This document shows positions 8,475 to 16,677 of a DNA stretch of 64,000 bases, in pieces. Origin of the DNA: Polaromonas sp. (GTDB lineage: Bacteria; Pseudomonadota; Gammaproteobacteria; Burkholderiales; Burkholderiaceae_C); assembly GCF_010365105.1 (NCBI RefSeq), contig NZ_JAAFGZ010000010.1:123746-187745 (forward strand). The letters are read 5' to 3'. Within the stretch, counting starts at the first letter, position 1. Each line of letters opens with the position of its first letter. The position numbers and the translations under genes are program-made. The notes below the pieces were generated by a model that had not been told where the DNA came from, did not search any database, and was given only the letters and a program-made list of their open reading frames with translations.

Positions 8475-10556
8475 TCAGGGCAGGTCTTTGTAAGGCTCGG
8501 GCGTGGCTGCGTCTCGTGGTCCGACCTTGCCCAGGCGGCTTTTCAGCGACTGCGGCTGCCCGGTCAGGAGGGCGGCATAGCTGGTGGTGTTGGAAACGAC
8601 CTTTTTCACGTAATCGCGGGTTTCGGCAAACGGAATGTTTTCGGCCCAGATGGCGGCGTCCAGTACCGGGCCGTTGCGCCAGGTGCGCGGCCGGCCCGGC
8701 CCGGCGTTGTAGGCGGCGGCGGCCATCGGCATCGAGCCGTTCAGGTCGTCCAGCGCCAGCTTGAGGTAGGCCGTGCCGATGGTGATGTTGGTGTCACGGT
8801 CATTGATCTGGTCGGGCGTGAAACCTTCCAGGCCGATTTTCCGGGCGGTCCAGCGCGCCGTGGCCGGCATGACCTGCATCAGCCCGGAGGCGCCGACGCC
8901 CGAACGGGCGTCCATGATGAAGCGGCTTTCCTGGCGGATCAGGCCATACACATAGGCCGGGTCCAGGCTGATGGCCCGGCTGCGGCTGACGACGGCCTCG
9001 CGAAACGGCATCGGAAAACGCTGTTCGAAGTCGGCCATGCTGGTGGTGCGCTCGCTGGTGTTGATGCAGCGGTCCCAGATCTGGCGGTCGCAGGCCAGCT
9101 GGGCGGCGGCCAGCAGCTCGCGCTCGTTCATGCCACCCTTGCGATGCAGGTTGGTCGCGTAATTCCATTCGCGCACGCCTTCTGAGCGAAGCCCGGTCTG
9201 GATCGCGTAGGCTGCCCGCATCAGGCTTGGGTTGCCCCGCGCAGCTTCTTTTTCCTCGGCGGTAAGGGGCGCGGGCCGGGGCGGCACGGAAATCTTCAGG
9301 CCCAGCTCTTCAAGCGCCAGTTGCTCGTAAAAGCCGCGCACCGAGGCGATGGACTGCAGCAGCGCCAGTGCCTCGGCGCGCTGCGGTGCGATGGCCGTGG
9401 TGGTCGCCGGGCCTTGCGGCGTGATGGCGGCGCTGGCGATGTCGGGCGGCGACGTGGCCAGCAGCGCACGCGCCTTCCAGTAGGTCCAGGTCGGGTCCTT
9501 GCGGCCGTCTTCGCTCATGGCATTGATGGCCTGGAGCACCAGCTGCCAGCTGGGCAGGGTGCCGGCGCGCAGGGCGGCGCGCGCCTTCCAGGCCAGCATG
9601 TCGTCGGTCAGGTCAGTGTCCTTGGTGACGCGGGCGTAATAGGCCAGCGCATCGCCGGCCGGTACGGTGCCCATGCGGCTAGCCGTCTGCTTGCCGATCA
9701 GGCCCCAGAGCCAGTTGCGTTCCTCGGCGCTGAGCTGCAGCGACCATTTGCCGTCAAGCTGAAAAGCCGCGCCTTCCGAATCGCTGACCGCCAGCTTCAC
9801 CAGCGCCAGCGTGATGATTTCCTTGCGCACCGTGCGCACCGCCAGGTACTTGCCGGCCAGGAACTTGATGGGGCTGCTGTTCAGCTCGTTGACCATGCCC
9901 AGCGCTTCGGGCGCGACGATGGCCACGGCATTGCTGGCGGCGCGCGGCCGGTTGGCCTCCATCGCCAGCCTGGCTTTTTGCCAGACGTCGAGCGGCGTGA
10001 GGTTCTGGCTGCCGACCAGCCGCTCGGCGGCGGCGTTGCAGCCGTCGTCGGCATCGCGCTGGGCGTACCAGTTCTTGCGCACCTCGTCGGACAGCCGGGC
10101 ATCGAGCGCCGGATGCTTCAGGTGCTCGACCAGCAGCGCGTAGCAGCGCACCTCGCGGTCGTCGTTCATGCGGTAGTTCGGGTATTCGGCGGCAAAGGCG
10201 GCCCAGTCGCGGCGCTGGCCGAGCAGCAGCAGCCAGTCGTTGCGCAGCCGGTCTTCCTGGTAGCTGCCGGCATGGCGCGACAGGAAACCCTGCACCTCCT
10301 GCGGGCTGGCCTCGCCGAGCCGGGCCTTGAGTTCCCAGTAGGCCGCCCAAGGCTCCAGCGCATGGCCCCGGGCCTGCGGCAGCAGTTGCGCCAGCCGGCC
10401 CTTGTTGCTGCTGCGAAAGGCTTTGCTCATCTCCACGATGAGGCTGTCGCCCTCGGGATTGGCACCCGGCGTCCAGGCGCTGGAAGGACTTTGCGCCAGG
10501 GCTGGCGCGGCCAGTGCGGCTGAAATTGCCGCGCTGCATAGAATTTTGTATAGCAT
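8475..10556 (-). CDS. slt: soluble lytic murein transglycosylase (Slt type)
   Basis: Protein of 693 residues with a signal peptide (MLYKILCSAAISAALAAPAL, cleavage probably after A-L-A or A-Q). A long alpha-superhelical region is followed by a C-terminal lysozyme-like domain. The catalytic glutamate is in GLIRQESRF, followed by GASGLMQVMPATA and AAYNAGPGR, standard Slt70 motifs. It acts in the periplasm, cleaving peptidoglycan with 1,6-anhydromuramic acid formation. It is divergent from the cyclo-ligase gene with only 9 bp between the start codons, so each promoter must lie inside the other gene. Confidence 0.93.
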   Translation of the reverse strand: MLYKILCSAAISAALAAPALAQSPSSAWTPGANPEGDSLIVEMSKAFRSSNKGRLAQLLPQARGHALEPWAAYWELKARLGEASPQEVQGFLSRHAGSYQEDRLRNDWLLLLGQRRDWAAFAAEYPNYRMNDDREVRCYALLVEHLKHPALDARLSDEVRKNWYAQRDADDGCNAAAERLVGSQNLTPLDVWQKARLAMEANRPRAASNAVAIVAPEALGMVNELNSSPIKFLAGKYLAVRTVRKEIITLALVKLAVSDSEGAAFQLDGKWSLQLSAEERNWLWGLIGKQTASRMGTVPAGDALAYYARVTKDTDLTDDMLAWKARAALRAGTLPSWQLVLQAINAMSEDGRKDPTWTYWKARALLATSPPDIASAAITPQGPATTTAIAPQRAEALALLQSIASVRGFYEQLALEELGLKISVPPRPAPLTAEEKEAARGNPSLMRAAYAIQTGLRSEGVREWNYATNLHRKGGMNERELLAAAQLACDRQIWDRCINTSERTTSMADFEQRFPMPFREAVVSRSRAISLDPAYVYGLIRQESRFIMDARSGVGASGLMQVMPATARWTARKIGLEGFTPDQINDRDTNITIGTAYLKLALDDLNGSMPMAAAAYNAGPGRPRTWRNGPVLDAAIWAENIPFAETRDYVKKVVSNTTSYAALLTGQPQSLKSRLGKVGPRDAATPEPYKDLP

Positions 10557-10565
10557 CGGAGGATT

Positions 10566-11204
10566 ATGGACAAATTAAGCACACGAAAAGCACTGGTGCA
10601 GTCGCGCCTCGACATGCCCGACCGGCTGGCCCGGGCCGACCTGCTCCAGCGGGTGATGCGCATCTGGCTGGTCGGATCAAAGCACGAGGTGATTGGCGCC
10701 TACTGGCCGATCAAGGGCGAGTTCGACCCGCTGCCGGCGCTGTACCGCTGGCAGGAGGATGCCGTTCTGAGCCCTGAATTTCAGGAAAATACGCTTTCTC
10801 CGCAAGATGGGCGGGCACAGCTAGCTACAGAAAGCATAGCGGGCCGGTCACCGCGCAAGATCGGCCTGCCGGTGGTCAACAAGCTGCACAAGACGCTGAC
10901 CTTTCATGCCTGGTACCCCGGCTGCCCGATGGAAGAAGACGCCTATGGCATTCCGAAGCCCAAGGACACCGAAATCATCGTTCCCACGCTGCTGTTCGTG
11001 CCCTGCGTGGGTTACGGGCCGGGCGGTTACCGGCTGGGCTATGGCGGCGGTTTCTACGACCGCACACTGGCCACGCTGTCACCGCGCCCGGTCACGGTCG
11101 GCCTGGGTTTCAGCCACGGCTGGCTGCCCGACCTGATGCCCGAGCCGCACGACATTGCGCTCGATGTGCTGCTCAATGATCAGGGCGTGGCCTGGCCGCT
11201 GTGA
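10566..11204 (+). CDS. 5-formyltetrahydrofolate cyclo-ligase family protein
   Basis: Protein of 212 residues with a strong ribosome site (GGAGGA, 3 nt before ATG). Converts 5-formyl-THF to 5,10-methenyl-THF with ATP. Family motifs are the N-terminal KALVQSRLDMP, the central TLTFHAW and C-terminal RLGYGGGFYDRTLA with the basic/glycine loop. Between YRWQEDAV and KIGLPVV lies a segment of about 25 residues (LSPEF...GRSP) that has no counterpart in typical members and is encoded by a copy of the dispersed AT-rich element in reverse orientation. The frame remains open through it, so the gene is probably functional. Confidence 0.9.
   Translation: MDKLSTRKALVQSRLDMPDRLARADLLQRVMRIWLVGSKHEVIGAYWPIKGEFDPLPALYRWQEDAVLSPEFQENTLSPQDGRAQLATESIAGRSPRKIGLPVVNKLHKTLTFHAWYPGCPMEEDAYGIPKPKDTEIIVPTLLFVPCVGYGPGGYRLGYGGGFYDRTLATLSPRPVTVGLGFSHGWLPDLMPEPHDIALDVLLNDQGVAWPL
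10771..10840 (-). repeat. dispersed AT-rich element, in-frame insertion in the cyclo-ligase gene
   Basis: On the minus strand it reads GCTATGCTTTCTGTAGCTAG, then CCCGCCCATCTTGCGG and a T-rich tail, closely parallel to the intergenic copy at 57571-57635 (GCTATTTAAATAATAGCTAC, CCACCCATCTTGCGC). It encodes extra residues in the host protein. Confidence 0.75.
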
Positions 11205-11227
11205 AAGCATAGCGTGTCTTGCGGGTT

Positions 11228-11290
11228 GCTATTGAATAAATAGCTGGTTGCGCCCGCTGAATGTGCGATAACGGCTGATTTGATGCATTT
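11228..11290 (+). repeat. dispersed AT-rich element, intergenic
   Basis: GCTATTGAATAAATAGCTGG, then TTGCGCC and GTGCGATAACGGC, and a T-rich tail. It lies between the convergent cyclo-ligase and LysR genes, where it may form a terminator-like hairpin. Confidence 0.7.
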
Positions 11291-11292
11291 TT

Positions 11293-12270
11293 TCAAGCTG
11301 GCGCTTCTGGCGACACATCGCCAATCGCCTCGCGCGTCTGCGCCGCCTGTGCCGTGATCCAGCTGCAAAACGCCTGCACCTCGGGCCGCGCGGCACTGCG
11401 CGGCCCGACAATGAGCCAGTAGGCCATCGGCGAGTCCATGCGCCGGTCCGGCAAGACCTCGACCAGATCGCCGCTGGCCAGGCTCTCGGCGATCAGCGGC
11501 ATGCGCGCCAGCGCCACGCCCTGGCCGGTCAGCGCCGCCTGGACGATCTGGTGGGCATAGTTGAAATACATCCAGCGCTTGGGCTCGAAACGCATCAATC
11601 CCTGTACCTCGAACCAGCGCTGCCAGCTCAGCCACTCCATCTGCCGGCTGCGGTGCGCGTCGCTGGCTTCGATGAGCGCAAACCGGGCCAGGTCCTGTGC
11701 ATCTTGCAGGCGCGGTCCGCTCTTGAGCAGCCAGGGGCTGATGACCGGCGTGAGCTGCTCGCCAAACAGGCGCCGCGCCTGCGCCGGCAAATTAGCCTGC
11801 ACCATGCTGTAGCGAAGCGCCAGGTCCACGTCGGTGGTGTCCAGGTCCACCGGTATGTCTGTCGCATCGATGCGGATGTCAATGTCGGGGTGCTCGCGCT
11901 GAAAGGCCTCCAGCCGGGGAATCAGCCACATCGAGGCAAACGACGCCCAGGTGCTGATGGCCACGCTTTTGCGGCCGGCGCTTTGCCGGATCATGCGCAC
12001 CGCGCCGTCGATGCGCTCCAGCGACGGCAGCACGGCGCGCAGCAGCTGCGCGCCCGCGCCGGTGAGTTCCACCGCCCGGGTGTGGCGCAGGAACAGGCTG
12101 ACCCCCACATCGTCCTCCAGGCCCTGGATTTGCCGGCTCACGGCCGACTGGGTCAGCGACAGCTCTTCGGAGGCGGCGCGGAAATTGAGGTGGCGGGCTA
12201 CCGCCTCGAAGGCGCGCAACTGTCCGGCGGCAATCGGGCGGGAACGCAAATGAGGGTGTGGGGGCAGCAT
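11293..12270 (-). CDS. LysR-family transcriptional regulator (GcvA-like)
   Basis: Protein of 325 residues from MLPPHPHL. The N-terminal winged helix-turn-helix reads LRAFEAVARHLNFRAASEEL, then SLTQSAVSRQIQGLE, followed by the effector domain (VAISTWASFASMWLIPRL). The GcvA/AmpR-like phrase supports amino-acid or cell-wall type ligands but the effector is unknown. The frame stays open upstream to 12495, antisense to the DUF2917 gene; the start at 12270 matches the family. It is divergent from the DUF2917 gene, a common pairing in Burkholderiales, so it probably controls that gene and itself from the 139-bp gap. Confidence 0.87.
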   Translation of the reverse strand: MLPPHPHLRSRPIAAGQLRAFEAVARHLNFRAASEELSLTQSAVSRQIQGLEDDVGVSLFLRHTRAVELTGAGAQLLRAVLPSLERIDGAVRMIRQSAGRKSVAISTWASFASMWLIPRLEAFQREHPDIDIRIDATDIPVDLDTTDVDLALRYSMVQANLPAQARRLFGEQLTPVISPWLLKSGPRLQDAQDLARFALIEASDAHRSRQMEWLSWQRWFEVQGLMRFEPKRWMYFNYAHQIVQAALTGQGVALARMPLIAESLASGDLVEVLPDRRMDSPMAYWLIVGPRSAARPEVQAFCSWITAQAAQTREAIGDVSPEAPA

Positions 12271-12409
12271 GGGAATGGATAGAAGAGGTGGGCGGATTGA
12301 TGCGATGAAAGCATGAATAGCGTACCGCGATTTCATTGGACTGCACATCCTGCCCGCCCGATCATGGTTGCCCTGGGGAAACGAATTCCCGGTATTTTTG
12401 GAGCACACC

Positions 12410-12832
12410 ATGACTTCTTTTTCGGCTTCCCATGCGCTGGCCGGGGCCGTCCAGAGCGCCCGCTTTTCCAGCCAGACCCACGCGTGCGGCGGCATCAGGC
12501 CGGCCGTCAGCTACACCCTGCCTGCCGGTCAGGCGATGACCGTGCAGGCACGCGAGTCCGGCGTGCTGCGCGTCGGCCAGGGGCGTTTGTGGGTGACGTT
12601 CAGCCAAGCGGCGCGCGATCTTCGCGTGCCGGCTGGCGACCACTTCCTGGGCTGGGGCGAAAGCCTGCGGCTGTCAGCCGGGCAAACCGTGGTCATGGAG
12701 TCGTGGCCTGAGGCCGCACCCGGCGCAGAATGCGCGCAGGGCGCTGCAACGCCAGCCTGCGTCAGCTGGCAAGCCGACGCCCCGCTTACTCTCCTGGCCC
12801 GCCTGCGCCATGCCCTGGGCCTGGCGGCATAG
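12410..12832 (+). CDS. DUF2917 domain protein
   Basis: Protein of 140 residues starting MTSFSASHA, with GGAG 8 nt before the ATG. A central run (YTLPAGQAMTVQARESGVLRV, then GRLWVTFSQAARDLRVPAGDHFLG) of short beta strands with a conserved Trp is the DUF2917 pattern, a small cupin-like family of unknown function. It sits divergent from a LysR regulator, which likely controls it. No signal peptide or membrane segment is apparent. Function cannot be assigned. Confidence 0.78.
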   Translation: MTSFSASHALAGAVQSARFSSQTHACGGIRPAVSYTLPAGQAMTVQARESGVLRVGQGRLWVTFSQAARDLRVPAGDHFLGWGESLRLSAGQTVVMESWPEAAPGAECAQGAATPACVSWQADAPLTLLARLRHALGLAA

Positions 12833-12856
12833 CGTGGCAGTACGCATCCATCCGTT

Positions 12857-13264
12857 TCATGCGTCCACGTCCAGGCCAGCCAGCAGGCCCACGAAGGCCT
12901 CCACGGCCGCCTGGCCCTTCAGTCGCTGCAGCCGCTCCAGCAGTTCAATATCTTCCACCGATGTGTAGCCCAGGCTGAAGCGCGTGAAGCGGCGCTGTTC
13001 CAGCGGCCCCTGGTGCAAAACCTCGACATTGCAGTGGCGCGGATCGCCCTGGATGCGCGCCATGGCCGCCGCCACTTCCCGGGCGCAGCCCTCAAGTTGC
13101 TGGCAAAAATGCAGGCCGTCGAACACCAGCAGGCCGGTGATGTCCGCCCGCTGGTTGTTGCTGCGCGACTTGATGGCAATGTCGGCAACCACGCGGACCG
13201 GCGCGTCATCCGCAAGGGTGCTGACGTAAATGATTTCGTGCAGGTCGGGAAGATGTATGTGCAT
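12857..13264 (-). CDS. BLUF-domain blue-light sensor, short form
   Basis: Protein of 135 residues, almost all BLUF domain, which binds FAD and senses blue light. Flavin-network residues fall at the expected spacing: Tyr13 (EIIYVS), Asn37 (SRSNN) and Gln55 (HFCQQLEG), equivalent to AppA Tyr21, Asn45 and Gln63. The usual Trp/Met pair on the fifth strand appears as Phe96/Leu98 (TRFSLGY), an unusual change. No output domain follows, so it must act through a partner protein. It is divergent (86 bp) from a Crp/Fnr regulator gene, a possible partner or controller. The start at 13264 is preferred to an upstream ATG. Confidence 0.88.
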   Translation of the reverse strand: MHIHLPDLHEIIYVSTLADDAPVRVVADIAIKSRSNNQRADITGLLVFDGLHFCQQLEGCAREVAAAMARIQGDPRHCNVEVLHQGPLEQRRFTRFSLGYTSVEDIELLERLQRLKGQAAVEAFVGLLAGLDVDA

Positions 13265-13350
13265 GGCGGTACGGCAGAATATAGGGCGCCGCGTGTTTCG
13301 GGACCATGTCAAAAGACACAATGGTCGGGTTTATTTTTACAGGTGAATCA

Positions 13351-14109
13351 ATGCGCATTTTTCAGCCAGCTCCGGTTTCCTGCCCGCCGCCCTGCGCGGC
13401 ATGCCGGCTGCGAAAGACCGGCGCCTTCACGGCGGTGTCGGGCGAAGAACTGGCGTTCATCGAATCGTTTCGCAGCAGCACCCTGACCCGTCAGGCCGGC
13501 AGCATCCTGATCCATGAGCAAAAGCCCAACGGGCGGCTGTTCACGCTGTACGAAGGCTGGGCGTTTCGCTACAAGACCCTGAGCGACGGGCGCCGGCAGA
13601 TTCTCAATTTCCTGCTGCCGGGCGACCTGATCGGCCTGCAGCAGGAGTTCAGCGACGGCGCCATGCACGGCATCGAGGCCGTGACCGATGTCAGCCTGTG
13701 CATGTTTCCCCGCGAAGGCCTGTGGGAGCTGTTCCGCAGCTTCCCCAGCCTGGGCTACGACACCACCTGGCTGGCCGCGCGCGAGGAAGGCATGGTCGAT
13801 GACAACCTGCTGACCACCGGCCAGCGCAATGCCGCCGAGCGCGTCGCGATGCTGTTGATGCATTTGTACCGCCGGCTGGAGCGGCTCGGGCTGGCGCATG
13901 AGGGCTCGGTGGCGTTCCCCATCAACCAGCAGCACATCGCCGACACCCTGGGGCTGTCGCTGGTGCACACCAACAAGACGCTGCGGCGCCTGAAGCTGCT
14001 CGGGCTGCACGACATTCACGGCGGACGGCTGTGGCTGCGCAACCCCAAGGCGCTGGAGCGGCTGGCCGACTACTACGACACGCCGCCACGCAAGGTGCCG
14101 CTTTTATAG
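13351..14109 (+). CDS. Crp/Fnr-family transcriptional regulator
   Basis: Protein of 252 residues starting MRIFQPAP (AGGTGA 6 nt upstream). A cyclic-nucleotide-like beta-barrel (LTRQAGSILIHE ... FLLPGDLIGLQQEF) precedes a Crp-type HTH (INQQHIADTLGLSLVHTNKTLRRL). The N-terminus has CPPPCAAC and a further Cys lies in VSLCMFP, which aligns with Fnr Cys122; three of the four Fnr cluster ligands may be matched but the E. coli Cys29 equivalent is missing, so an Fe-S cluster is uncertain. The recognition helix lacks the E-x3-R pattern of Fnr/Crp, so the DNA site probably differs. It is divergent from the BLUF sensor. Confidence 0.88.
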   Translation: MRIFQPAPVSCPPPCAACRLRKTGAFTAVSGEELAFIESFRSSTLTRQAGSILIHEQKPNGRLFTLYEGWAFRYKTLSDGRRQILNFLLPGDLIGLQQEFSDGAMHGIEAVTDVSLCMFPREGLWELFRSFPSLGYDTTWLAAREEGMVDDNLLTTGQRNAAERVAMLLMHLYRRLERLGLAHEGSVAFPINQQHIADTLGLSLVHTNKTLRRLKLLGLHDIHGGRLWLRNPKALERLADYYDTPPRKVPLL

Positions 14110-14142
14110 CGCGGCACGACGTAACCCCTGACCACCGGTCCG

Positions 14143-15072
14143 TCAGGATTTGCGCTCGTTCAGAATCCTGAAGTCCTGCTCGTAACCCCTGAGGGTTTCC
14201 ACGGCCTTGCTGCGCTGCGCCGGCGTTGTGCTGTTGTGCAGTTCGGCAAAGCCCTGGCAGTTTTCCTGGCCCAGTTGGTCCAGATAGCGCCGGTAGGCCG
14301 GCTCCATCGGGTTCAGCGTGCGTTCGATCAGTCCGCGCAGAGCGGTTTGCGCCTGCGCAGGCGAGGACTGACCTGCCGCCATCGGCTGCAGGGTCTGCAG
14401 CGTGTCGCGCTGACGGCGCTGTCTTTCGGCGAACAGTACGCGCAGGTCAAACCGGGACTGCTCCAGGCGCCGGGCAATGACTGCGCGTTGCGGCTCGTCA
14501 AGCGTGCCATACAGGCTCTCGGCGCGGCTGAGCAACTGCCGGTAGCGCTTGCCTTGCCGGGTTTTACCGCTGTCGTCCTGCAACTCGTCTTCGGCCTCGG
14601 CATTGGTTTTGGCAAACTTTTGCGCCAGGTGGCCAATCTGGGTTGGCTGCAGCATCACGGCCACCCCGGCCGCCAGCGACTCGGCCTGCCGCGCCACCGC
14701 GCCAAGATTGTTGCGCACGTCGGCGGCCACCGCGCAGGCCGCAGCAGCGGTGGTGTCCGACGGAAGTTGCTGCTGAAGCTTCTGCAGCGCCGTGATGTAG
14801 ACCGGCAGCTGCGTCTGGCGGTGCCAGGCCTGAAGCTGATTCAAGCTGGCCTTGACCCGCAGGCTCTGCTCGCCCGTGAGGTCCAGGTAAGTGTCAAGGT
14901 ACCAGTAAGCCAGGTCGGGCGCCTGGTTGTAGGCCAGCTTCACGACGCTGCAGGCCTGCAGCACGCCGGCCACGGCCAGCAGGCCGAGCACCCCGATAAT
15001 CCGGGAGTGAAAGCGTCGGCCGGGCCGAGCTTTGTCCCTTTTTAGCAGTCCAAAATTCACAGGAAATTTCAT
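14143..15072 (-). CDS. DUF6279-family lipoprotein
   Basis: Protein of 309 residues with a lipoprotein signal (IIGVLGLLAVAGVLQAC, lipobox L-Q-A-C with Cys at about 41). The mature part is mostly helical (YNQAPDLAYWYLDTYLDL...), matching the DUF6279 family, an uncharacterised envelope lipoprotein. The start used here (MKFPVNFG) gives a long n-region and its ATG overlaps that of glmU head to head on the palindrome CATG; a later non-ATG start is possible. Function unknown. Confidence 0.75.
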   Translation of the reverse strand: MKFPVNFGLLKRDKARPGRRFHSRIIGVLGLLAVAGVLQACSVVKLAYNQAPDLAYWYLDTYLDLTGEQSLRVKASLNQLQAWHRQTQLPVYITALQKLQQQLPSDTTAAAACAVAADVRNNLGAVARQAESLAAGVAVMLQPTQIGHLAQKFAKTNAEAEDELQDDSGKTRQGKRYRQLLSRAESLYGTLDEPQRAVIARRLEQSRFDLRVLFAERQRRQRDTLQTLQPMAAGQSSPAQAQTALRGLIERTLNPMEPAYRRYLDQLGQENCQGFAELHNSTTPAQRSKAVETLRGYEQDFRILNERKS

Positions 15073-16489
15073 GTCGAACCCTCTTGACGTTGTCATCATG
15101 GCCGCAGGCAAAGGCACGCGGATGAAAAGCGCATTGCCCAAAGTGTTGCACCGATTGGGCGGACGCGCCTTGCTGGCGCATGTCATGGACTGCGCCGCGC
15201 AGCTGTCGGCGCGCCAGGCGGTCGTCGTCACCGGCCACGGTGCTATGCAAGTTGAAGCAGCCTGCGAAGGCCGGACGGGCGCTTCAGCCGGTTTAAGCTT
15301 GAAGTTCGCGCGCCAGGAGCCGCAGCTGGGCACCGGCCACGCGGTGCAGCAAGCCATGCCTTTTCTGCTTGATGACGGCATCACGCTGGTGCTGTCGGGT
15401 GACGTGCCGCTGACGCAGGCGGCAACTTTGGAGGCGCTGTTGGCACAATGCGGCGGCCAGCGGCTGGCGCTGCTGACGCTCAGCATGGTGGATCCGACCG
15501 GCTACGGCCGCATCGTTCGCGCCGGCACGCAGGCCTCTAGCCAAGTGCGCGCCATCGTCGAGCACAAGGACGCCAGCGAAGCCGAGCGCGCCATCCATGA
15601 AATCTACAGCGGCATCATGGCCGTGCCGACGCGACTGCTGCGCCGCTGGCTGGAGCGGCTGGACAACCGCAATGCGCAAAACGAGTACTACCTGACTGAC
15701 ATCGTGAAGTTTGCCGTGGCTGATGGCGTGGCCGTGGTGGCGCACCAGATCACGGACGCCGCGCAGGTTGCCGGCGTCAACAGCCCGGTGCAGCTGGCCG
15801 AGCTGGAGCGCGTGTACCAGCAGCGCCTGGCCGTTGGCCTGATGGAGCAGGGTGTGCGTCTGGCGGACCCGGCGCGGCTGGATGTGCGCGGCAGCTTGAC
15901 CTGCGGCACGGATGTCGAGATCGACGTGAACTGCGTGTTTGACGGCCAGGTCAGCCTGGGGCAGGGCGTGCGCATCGGCGCGAACTGCGTGATTGCCAAC
16001 GCCGTGATTGCGGCCGGCGCGGTGATTCATCCGTTCACCCACATCGATGGCGAAAAGCTTGGCGTGCAGGTCGGCGAGTGCGCGCTGGTCGGCCCGTTTG
16101 CCCGCCTGCGGCCCGGTGCGGTGTTGGGCGCCGAGGTGCATATCGGAAATTTTGTCGAGGTCAAGAATTCCACGTTGGCCCGGGGCGCCAAGGCCAATCA
16201 CCTGGCGTACTTGGGCGACGCCGTGGTGGGCGAGCGTGTCAACTATGGCGCGGGCAGTATCACCGCCAACTACGACGGTGCCAACAAGCACCGCACGGTG
16301 ATCGAGGCTGATGTGCATATCGGCAGCAACTGCGTGCTGGTGGCACCGGTAACGATTGGTGCGGGCAGCACGGTGGGTGGCGGCTCGACCATTACCAAGG
16401 ATGTGCCGGCGGGCAGTTTGAGTGTGGCGCGGGGCAAGCAGGTGAACCTTGCTAACTGGTCGCGGCCTTTGAAGAAATCCAAGGGTTGA
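15071..16489 (+). CDS. glmU: bifunctional N-acetylglucosamine-1-phosphate uridyltransferase / glucosamine-1-phosphate acetyltransferase
   Basis: Protein of 472 residues with AGGAAA 6 nt before the ATG. The pyrophosphorylase domain starts VVIMAAGKGTRMKSALPKVLH; the C-terminal left-handed beta-helix has hexapeptide repeats and NYDGANKHRT and GAGSTVGGGSTIT, the acetyl-CoA site. It makes UDP-GlcNAc for peptidoglycan and LPS. After VTGHG an insert of about 8 residues (AACEGRTGASAG) coincides with a possible element copy at 15242-15300. glmS lies 0.8 kb downstream on the same strand, with an Lrp gene opposite in between. Confidence 0.95.
   Translation: MSNPLDVVIMAAGKGTRMKSALPKVLHRLGGRALLAHVMDCAAQLSARQAVVVTGHGAMQVEAACEGRTGASAGLSLKFARQEPQLGTGHAVQQAMPFLLDDGITLVLSGDVPLTQAATLEALLAQCGGQRLALLTLSMVDPTGYGRIVRAGTQASSQVRAIVEHKDASEAERAIHEIYSGIMAVPTRLLRRWLERLDNRNAQNEYYLTDIVKFAVADGVAVVAHQITDAAQVAGVNSPVQLAELERVYQQRLAVGLMEQGVRLADPARLDVRGSLTCGTDVEIDVNCVFDGQVSLGQGVRIGANCVIANAVIAAGAVIHPFTHIDGEKLGVQVGECALVGPFARLRPGAVLGAEVHIGNFVEVKNSTLARGAKANHLAYLGDAVVGERVNYGAGSITANYDGANKHRTVIEADVHIGSNCVLVAPVTIGAGSTVGGGSTITKDVPAGSLSVARGKQVNLANWSRPLKKSKG
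15242..15300 (+). repeat. possible degraded AT-rich element copy inside glmU
   Basis: GCTATGCAAGTTGAAGCAGC, then GACGGGCGCTTCAGCC and GGTTTAAGC. Order and spacing follow the dispersed element but the inner AT stretch is altered. It coincides with an extra loop in GlmU. Confidence 0.4.
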
Positions 16490-16530
16490 GGGGGTTTTGG
16501 CTGTTGGCGCAATGCTGTCGTGCGCTGGCT

Positions 16531-16662
16531 GCTATCGAATTTTTAGCTCTGTTTTCTTTGCATGGCTTTGCTGGCCGGGCAACCCCTGGCCAGCCAAGCC
16601 CTGCAACGCCAGCCACCCATCAAACAGCTAGCCAGCAAAAGTAGAACTATGAATTCAATAGC
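16531..16662. repeat. two inverted AT-rich element fragments between glmU and lrp
   Basis: GCTATCGAATTTTTAGCTC on the plus strand (16531) and GCTATTGAATTCATAGTTC on the minus strand (ending 16662) face each other across about 100 bp. The gap 16490-16677 has no gene; the inverted pair may terminate transcription between these convergent genes. Confidence 0.6.
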
Positions 16663-16677
16663 TGAACATGCAAGCAG

